From contig JAJEKV010000030.1 of NCBI GenBank assembly GCA_021234155.1, positions 2,501,842 to 2,565,841 of the forward strand: a stretch of 64,000 bases of DNA, in the 5' to 3' direction. Under the pieces are notes generated by a model, which had not been told where the DNA came from, made no database searches, and was given only the letters and a program-made list of their open reading frames with translations. Positions within the stretch are counted from its first letter, which is position 1. Each line of letters opens with the position of its first letter. The translations under genes and the position numbers were made by a program. The DNA is from Isoetes taiwanensis (taxonomy: Eukaryota > Streptophyta > Lycopodiopsida > Isoetales > Isoetaceae). Below, one piece after another: positions 56,801 through 64,000 of the stretch.

Positions 56801-57480
56801 AAAGGCTTCAAAGTTTTGGGAACATAACAATCTAATGTCTAATTGCATGCATCTTTGTGTACATTCTTTTTATCTCCTTTCCGAGTATATCCTTTACGTA
56901 TTGCTCAAGTTTCTAATAGTCTACGAGTTTCCATTGCTCAAAAATGTTAACTGATTGTTTTTATTGGTGCCGGACTTTCTAACCGTCATTGAACTTTAGA
57001 TGCTAAAACCCATCGTTTTAAATTGCTGTGTCTAATAATTGTTAATATGGTTCCATTGCTAAAATTCCCATCACGATTTAGAGCTTCTAAAGTTCCAGTA
57101 GCTTGTTCAACTAAATAACTTACGGATTAAGATTAAAGTCGAAATTAAACTTGGTTATTGAGCAAGCATGAATATGAAAGCCTTTCAAACCCAAGTTATA
57201 TAAGACGATTATACATAAAACCAAAACAACGCCAAATTAGGTCATCATATCAAATCGGGACATCGCGAAAACGGTAAAGTCTTGCATGAACAAAGTCTTG
57301 CAACCCAAATCCTTGTCATATTCCGGAGATTACATACGATTAATCAAATAAGAATACGGATATCAAATACAAGAATCAAAACACAATGATATTTTAAACC
57401 ATTCTTTTTGTCATCAATTCAATTATTGAATCGAAATATCATCCAACCAATTAGTAATAGGATGATCGGAACATAGTCTA
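50871..57480. other. Long interval without a recognisable gene
   Basis: Contents: a 180-codon open frame on the minus strand (51,032-51,574) that is Leu/Pro/Ser-rich over pyrimidine-rich DNA and lacks a domain; a run of cryptic repeats based on TATGGTTTGTAGTA and GTGGTATA (52,440-52,620); several coding-like short blocks on the plus strand at 53,000-54,400 that match nothing I know; and a stretch with repeated GTGACCATTGCTTTGC words (55,620-55,870). I would not call a gene here. Confidence 0.4.
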
Positions 57481-58050
57481 CAATGTGATTTTGAGTCTCT
57501 CAAAGCCCTCCAACCATGGTTTGAGTTGGTTGATAGAAATGACTCATCCGCGTCCGATGGAAAGAGATTGGTGTGATCATAGTATGAGGGTTATTCTTAT
57601 GCCCTTTATATTGGTGATCATCAATCATCAGGTATTCAAGGTGTTATAATATCCTCAAGCTCTTTGTCCTTTGTATACTTTCTCTCGCAATGCCTGGGTG
57701 ATTATGTTGACTTTCAGACACTTGAAACCTACATTCACAATTTATCACCCCATTCAAACAATTCAACTTCTTCTTCAATTTTTGGCAGAAATATTCAACG
57801 TGTGATTGACTTCAAACTTGGTACATCCAAATCAGACCATGGCAATGTCAAAGGTTCAACGCACTGTACCAAAACTCTATTGCATCCTCGCCTTAAAATA
57901 ACGAGCTTGCTCTTTTGATAGATGCTGAGGCAATCGCTCCTTCTTCGGGAATGCAAGTTGGGATCCTCCTTTTGTCTCATGGCGATTTTACCAAGCACTC
58001 CATTGAAATCAAATATAATTAGCTTTCTTGACAAACCTGATTTTCTTGAA
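57480..58050 (-). pseudogene. FCP1/SCP-like HAD phosphatase fragment
   Basis: The minus strand at 57,975-58,034 reads SRKLIIFDFNGVLGKI, the first HAD motif of plant FCP1-homology proteins (DLNG[VL]L type, with Asn in place of the second Asp as in that subgroup). SKLVILRRGCNRVLVQCVEP follows (about 57,850-57,910), equivalent to the VFLRPGC..FL..CFE segment. At about 57,575-57,640 in another frame comes LMIDDHQYKGHKNNPHTMIT, the conserved IDDS.YK...NP.T segment. The part between them, including the SS...N motif, is missing or out of frame, and stops intervene. FCP1 enzymes remove phosphate from serine/threonine, for instance on the RNA polymerase II tail. This copy is a remnant. Confidence 0.62.
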
Positions 58051-61000
58051 AGGAGGTGGGAGGAGATGACATGTAACTGCTTTTAGCATCTACACCTCCT
58101 CCTCAAATTATCACTTCCTTGATGCTAGATGAAAACACACAAGAAAATACAAGCTTCAAAACCTTTAATAACCATGAAAGACACTTGCCTTCAAATGACA
58201 TATTGTTTGCAATCTTGGCCTCGAGTTGCATCTTCAATTTATTTGAGTATTTGACAAATCTACAAAATATCAAAACCTATTAGGTTTTAGTTAAATTTCT
58301 GTGAACCTGATCAAATTAAGTGTCTTAAAAATCTGTTTGAAATTGAAGGTGACTTAGCTAGATTAGGCACAACATTGAGCATTACACCATCAGCTATTAC
58401 CATTAATCTCATTTCCAAATCGCCCCACCTCTTTTGATCAAAAGCAGTAGTCCTCTTATTAATGGTCAGATGTTTGGATTAGATCATGATGAAATTTCAG
58501 AATCAAGCATAAAACCATATTATTAGAACTTACCTATTGACAATTCCTGAGATCTCCAATGGTGGCTCTTCGATATGGGAAAGTCATACAACTCCAAAAA
58601 CTTGTGTAAATATTAGATAAAAGGACTTCAAAGATTGAATTGAAATACCTCATGTGGGGCAAAACCTATTGCTAATTTGCTTATATATCCAATGTATGGA
58701 GCAATAAACGGACCTCGTTAACAACGCCCCACCACAGTATGTTTTGATCGCTCACCACCTTTCTCTCTAATTATAAAGATTGTTTTATTAAAGATACATA
58801 ACACTTACTTGAGGCATACAGATCTGTTCGATTTCTTTCATGTTGTTTTGAACATAGGGCCATGAAACTTTCTATCAGCGGCAGCTATCTCTAAATCTAT
58901 TCATAAAACCAAGTTAAACAAGTGTATTGCCTTCAAAAATCACTTTGTTTCCACCCAGAGAATTTTACCTCCTCTACATTTTCTTCACAATTTTCTTCCT
59001 ATTTAACCTCGTTTCTTCATAATGTGGAGATGCCTGGGCTGTTTAATTTGCTTTAGCATGTCCATTTGATGCAAGCGCGAGAAACATAGGCTTCAAACAT
59101 CTAAAACATTAAGTTAATAAGCAGCTTGCTGTGAAATAATGTCGGTTACCATCTCTGGCCACAAGAGACCAACAACACCGCGTTTCAAACCTGTGTGACA
59201 TTGTTAGAACCAACTGGCAGCATATATTATCATAACCGAACCTAGACACCGTTAGTAATGATAGAAGCACCCATGTCAAGTTCAAGAAAAGCGGTCACCA
59301 CAATTAATAGGGAAACCAAACACAGGTGATACTCAAGACTTGCACCCGCTAACAAGAGATTGGTAAGCGCCATTAACAACAAAACCTTCCACAAATGGAA
59401 GTAAATGTCCGATTAGCCTCAATGCAATGATTTTAGTTGTGTGTTTGGCACCAGATCTATATATCCCCTTCAAGAGCCTATAACCCGATTGCAACCCTTT
59501 TCAAGCTGCCGGTAAATGTACCTCAAGATCAATCTTTCTTTGAATTCTAAACCTAGAAGCTCAATATTTGAAGAACAAACGAATTCATAAAAGTCATCCT
59601 TGTTCCTCAAATTTATAATCGCCATAATTTGATTTGAAGCCAGTCAGATCCTTTCAAAGCAAATCATTTCGCCTCTCAAAGTTTTCTCATTGATTTTAAA
59701 ATGCATTATTTAGTTCTTCGTGATCTCGCCACTGACAAACCCATCCCGATTCTATTTCAACTCAATTGCTGATTCCATCCATTCATGTATAATCCTGTGT
59801 ACCTATCATGCAATATTAATATTTATTTCCAAGATACTTGAAATGATATTTAATTCATGACCATTGAATGTAAGAAAACTGGTAACTATAATCCACAAGA
59901 CATAAGAAGCATATCTCAGTTACAAACTAAATATCTCTAAAGGCAAACCATGAAACAGAATATATCTCAAGCGCAAAACTATAAAGTGGAAGGTTACCGT
60001 AAACAAAGTACATTCAGCTATAACTATAGCAAATATACTATTAAACAAAGGCGATTCAAGCAAACTACAAACAAGATATCTCGTGCTACAAACTATGCAG
60101 ATACTAAGAAACAAACCAACTGTGCTACAAACCATAAATAACCATCTATCCTATCTCATGGTATCTTTTAATTACAAACTATAAAACCATACCTAAGGGA
60201 TCTTTCAAGCCATATAATGATTAAAAGCACAACCTGAACTATATAATCGAGCTAATAAACCATAATTTACAAACCATGCACCCATAAAACCAATTAGAAT
60301 TATAACCAAAGAGGATGAAAAGAAAATATTTAACTTGGAATCACCATATCAAACCACAGACTTAGGAGCCAAAAAACTAAAGCAAACATTTTACATGCAA
60401 TCACCACATCAAACCATACACAAACCCTCAAGTCAAACCGAAGTTAATTTATGTGGGTTTGTAATCCACTATTCCTAAGGATAAACAAATGAAGATGGAG
60501 CATACAAAATAATCTAAGACTGGCCTGCCATCCTTAAATGTAGAATAATTGTGCAACAATAACAAGTTTATGCTGATCACCTTAAAAACTGAATCCAAAT
60601 TATACACTTTAATCATCAGAAAAACAGAAACACCGCATTTGAAACCACGTCAATTCCATACCCACAAGTGAATTGCTGTAAGTAAAGATAAATTAGTGGG
60701 TCAAGGCATCTAAACAAACCTCAATCAAAAGATGTGGAAGAAAGTATCACTACTTTTGTTGGCATTTTTCAAGATTTAGGCGGACATTAAGCTCTAGTCC
60801 CAATTAGGGATATAACTGAGTGCTCGTGACAGATTCTTCTCTCGGTAAATCCCATTCCTCGGAAAACCGGCCCCTCCTTACTCTAATTCTTAACCTGGAA
60901 TCAGCAAAGACAAGCTGAAAGATAAACTAATTATTTGTTTCCTTCATCTCTTGAAGTACAAAGAAGGTTTGTGTACCAGACTCTCGCAGCATGTCTATCA

Positions 61001-61655
61001 ACATACACTTTCCTATAGCATCTGGCGAACTCATTCCCTTGATAATTGAGGTTCCTAACGTGAAATGCATCTGCAACTTTACCCCCAAATCAGTTTATTT
61101 TATTCGTTTATCAAACTCCTTTCCCCAAGTATAGATCTTGTATATGACAATCCATCCGAGCTTAGTCTCTTTAGTTTCTGCTCTTTCATTACCACCCACA
61201 TGATTATTTTCTCCACCATTCACTTTTGGTCTAAATCTGACCTACAATAATGTCTCGACTTCTTTCAAGGATCTGAAAACCAAATCAAGGCATGAACACT
61301 CCATCGCCTTCCTTGAATTGGGAATTTCCCCAAGCTCCAATAAGCAAATCTAGATACTTTCTCGTGGAGCCGAGAATGTCCGAAAAGCTTTTACATAACA
61401 TATTTGAGATGTAACCCTTGCCTTCCGTCCTCGCTCCGCCCTGATTGAATGAACATGGAAGTGAGTCGATGAATTTGCATCTAACGAAAGTGGGAATTTT
61501 GAAAATTAAAAAAATGCGTTTCTTTCCGCTTCCACAATTTTTTCAGTAAAGAATCCATTTTTGAGGTATCAAAATGGATTTTTCAAAGCATTAATAGCTC
61601 GTGTTCAAATTTTGGGGCATATTTACTACAATTTTCAACTTCATTTTGTGGTTTC
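58051..61655. other. Long interval without a recognisable gene
   Basis: AT-rich. At 59,890-60,450 words such as CTACAAACCATAA and AAACTATAAA recur in the opposite sense to the TATGGTTTGTAG words at 52.4-52.6 kb. Pyrimidine-rich and A-rich runs produce short open frames only. No domain or RNA gene is seen. Confidence 0.4.
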
Positions 61656-63640
61656 AAAGCATGCCATTTTTTTTTGCCACCTTATCATGCATCAAAAGTG
61701 GCCAGATCATAGGCCTAGGCCAGCTATGGGATCCCGAGCCACGCTCATGTGGGGATCCTTCCTCCTATTGGTTCTAGCCCCATTGTGTAGTCGAGTCACA
61801 TCCTTAGCCCCCATAGCCCGGTGGGCAATCATATATGAACTAAAGGGATCTAACTAGGGAGCATACTACGTCGCGTACTGAGTCTCTACCCTCCTTCCAG
61901 AATACGGAGGGTAAACCAACATCACATAACATCATATCATGATAATCATCATAGAACATCTTAACCTAATCATACATATCTAACTTACAGTTAGGGTTCC
62001 TTGGATTAGGTTCAAGATGTTTGACGTTCCGCGATGATATACGGTCCCGTGATCGTACTATAATCGCCGACACGCTGCATACCACCCTCAATCGACGGGT
62101 ACCGACGTGTAGCCAGGGTGGGTAGCCCCTAGGGGCAACTTGCTAGGTATGTGTATTTATTATAAATGTGCATTATTTCAACAATGTGCACTTCATTAAG
62201 GTGCACACCCCCCATGTAGATATTTATGCCACCTAGCCATTAAAGGCAGTAATATACCCAATTATCCCACATACTAAAGGGATAATTGAAACCCCAGCCC
62301 CAACCCCTTGTCTATTTAGGTAGGAGAAACCCTAACTTGCCCATTTCGTTCCTAGGGTTTTAGAGTCGTGGTTTTATTGCCCAAGAGCTAAACCCGCCTC
62401 CCACTGGCCCCGAGCCGAATTGCGTTCATGGTTTTGATTCGGGAAAGGTAAAGGTGATGGTCGCAGTTCGTAGCGGTGAGGAGCAAGCCAGTGATTGTCA
62501 ATTCTAATAGTCTAAACCCGCCTCTAGTCATTGAATCAGTAGGGTTTAGCCTATTAAAATTGCCCATAGCAGCCCTCTAGATCTCTAGATAACTGCACTC
62601 TAACCAAAGAACCCAACTCTAAGGAGATAGATTAGATCTAGTTCTCGGCTCTTCCGTGATGTATATGGATGGTGTATCCGTGAACTCCTTGTATTGGGAA
62701 GGGGGTAGAGGACCTGCTTAGTAGTGATGCTCCTAGATTATCCTCTCTAGCACACCGTAGTTTTGCCCTGTGCACAAGAACCACACCGGGTTGTGGGTGA
62801 AGGCCAGATCAATATAGGGAAGGAGGTCTCGTGTCTCCGACTTTTGAATGATCCTCCGGGTGTAAGGCCTACCCTGTGTGGGATCATTGTGACTAGGTCT
62901 ACTCTGGCCAACCAACGCTGGGCATGGTAAGGCAGCATGGACCTCGACACCGTGAAGTGGTGTCTACTTCTCCAAAGGTTAAGCCCATTGGGCGGGCAAA
63001 GTGGCCCTCTAGTCACCTTGAGTCAAGATGGCATCTCCGTGGGAGAGATCCCTCACCGCCTGGAACCTGGGAGTGCAACCAGCCAGCCCTGCATGGCGGA
63101 CCAAGTGGCTACGCCGTGTCCCAACACTCTTCAGCCTACCTCGCAAAGTGTGCCATGAGGGACTATGGAGTGGATAACCCTAAGCCATACTCTATGCTAC
63201 CAAACCATTGCCATGAATTCCTGGCTCCGGCAATGGATTGAGACCTGCTACCATCCCTTCTCGAGTCCGAGCCTTGCAGGATTTCATGTATTAGCCGAAT
63301 TTTGTCTATGCAGATAGTTGATGCACCACCCTTCATGTGCATGATGTATCATGTGCGTTACGCCCACAATGCAGGGCCTCAGGGACGGCAAATGACCCTT
63401 TCACTCTTCCCACCGGAACCCGCTACTTTGTTGCAAAAGTGGCCGCGTGGAGCCTGTGATCGGCATGGGGTTTCTGCATGGGGATGGATTCGCTTGTGGG
63501 CGCCTGGGTGAGGCAACCAGAGCACGAGTAGGGACGCCACAAGCAGTATCAGAAAGTTGGGGCTGTTCTGAGACCAGAGCAGCACTCACCATGCTCCCAG
63601 AGGTACTAACTTGATAGATCCTGAATCAAAATGGGAAAAC
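61656..63640. mobile_element. GC-rich LTR-like or retroelement leader sequence
   Basis: The base composition changes sharply to GC-richer, CpG-containing sequence. There is an inverted repeat at 61,956-61,972/62,004-62,021 (AACATCTT.ACCTAATC/GATTAGGT..AAGATGTT), the string AAACCCTAACTTG near 62,328 and a repeated TCTA[AG].CCCGCCTC at about 62,385 and 62,510. Open frames up to 105 codons on both strands overlap and are proline/arginine-rich, as GC-rich non-coding DNA gives. It resembles LTR plus leader sequence of large plant retrotransposons, but I cannot name the family. Confidence 0.35.
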
Positions 63641-64000
63641 ACTTCTCATTTTTAGTATATGGGCTAGTACGCTAAAATGAATGAAAACATAAAAAGATCA
63701 AAATTAGTGAGCCGTAAACCTTCGAGGAAAACCACACGCCGCCAGACAGAGCAACAGGACAACTTACTTTGGTCATGAACGTGAGACATCACCTCAAACA
63801 CCCCAGAAAAGTCAGAATTCTGGTGAGAGAAATAACTTGATAATTTGAATTTGTTGTTAGGGAATTAGTTAGAATTGGTACGTTACATCAAAAACATGCT
63901 GGCAGATTTAGCATCGACAGCACCATAGCCTGCAGGCCAAGACAGAAATGAACTTTTCATTTCGGCTACAACGGAGACCATGTCAAATTTAAGTGTTTCA
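63641..64000. other. Right edge of window, nothing recognised
   Basis: AT-rich sequence with no feature I can support. Confidence 0.4.

Noticed and set aside
62733-63592. Overlapping open frames of 60-105 codons on both strands near the right end
   Set aside because: GC-rich DNA with few stop codons yields such frames. Their Pro/Arg/Ser-rich products overlap on opposite strands and show no domain.

Overview
The window looks like a repeat-rich, AT-rich chromosomal segment of a land plant nuclear genome, probably a seed plant with a large genome. The evidence is an intron-containing SNF7/CHMP4 gene, fragments of plant-type genes (importin alpha-9-like, NIN-like/RWP-RK transcription factor, FCP1-like phosphatase), decayed Ty3/gypsy elements, a 5'-truncated LINE, and several families of foldback or terminal-inverted-repeat elements. 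I see no bacterial features, no rRNA and no convincing tRNA. Only one gene (SNF7-like, about 27.5-28.9 kb, + strand) reads as intact. The species cannot be named from the sequence.

Layout. 0-5 kb: two minus-strand Ty3/gypsy segments, gag-protease at 1-1,560 and the integrase end of a second element at 2,866-4,975, apparently sharing one LTR-like block (1,689-2,865). 6.57-8.36 kb: a LINE remnant with poly(A) and target-site duplication. 9.37-11.15 kb: a 1.8-kb element with long terminal inverted repeats and a 10-11 bp direct duplication.

12.70-25.05 kb: the most striking object. A 12.35-kb block starts with CAGGGTTGGAA, ends with its inverted complement, and is flanked by a perfect 8-bp duplication (CCCAGTGG), as expected of the hAT superfamily. 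Inside there is no transposase that I can recognise. Instead it holds four roughly 2.5-2.7 kb units in tandem, punctuated by long (TTC)n arrays. The last two full units are almost identical copies.

25-35 kb: two small foldback elements, the SNF7-like gene, an 870-bp direct duplication (29.1 and 31.2 kb) and a 640-bp near-complete hairpin between the two copies. 35-38.5 kb: a perfect 39-bp palindrome, possible exon remnants, and small hairpin and minisatellite repeats.

37.8-48.7 kb: three copies (A, B, C) of another foldback family. Between A and B lie a diverged copy of the TTC-unit family and, on the minus strand, broken importin alpha-9-like exons joined within about 50 bp to a broken NIN-like protein gene. 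This looks like captured gene fragments. Copy C lies inside the RNase H-integrase region of a plus-strand gypsy element.

48.7-64 kb: LTR-like GC-rich blocks (about 50.0-50.9 and 61.7-63.6 kb), cryptic simple repeats, an FCP1-like phosphatase fragment (57.5-58.05 kb, minus) and long stretches with nothing recognisable.

The window has little gene co-operation to describe. Its interest lies in how transposons carry, duplicate and break host and simple-repeat sequence.
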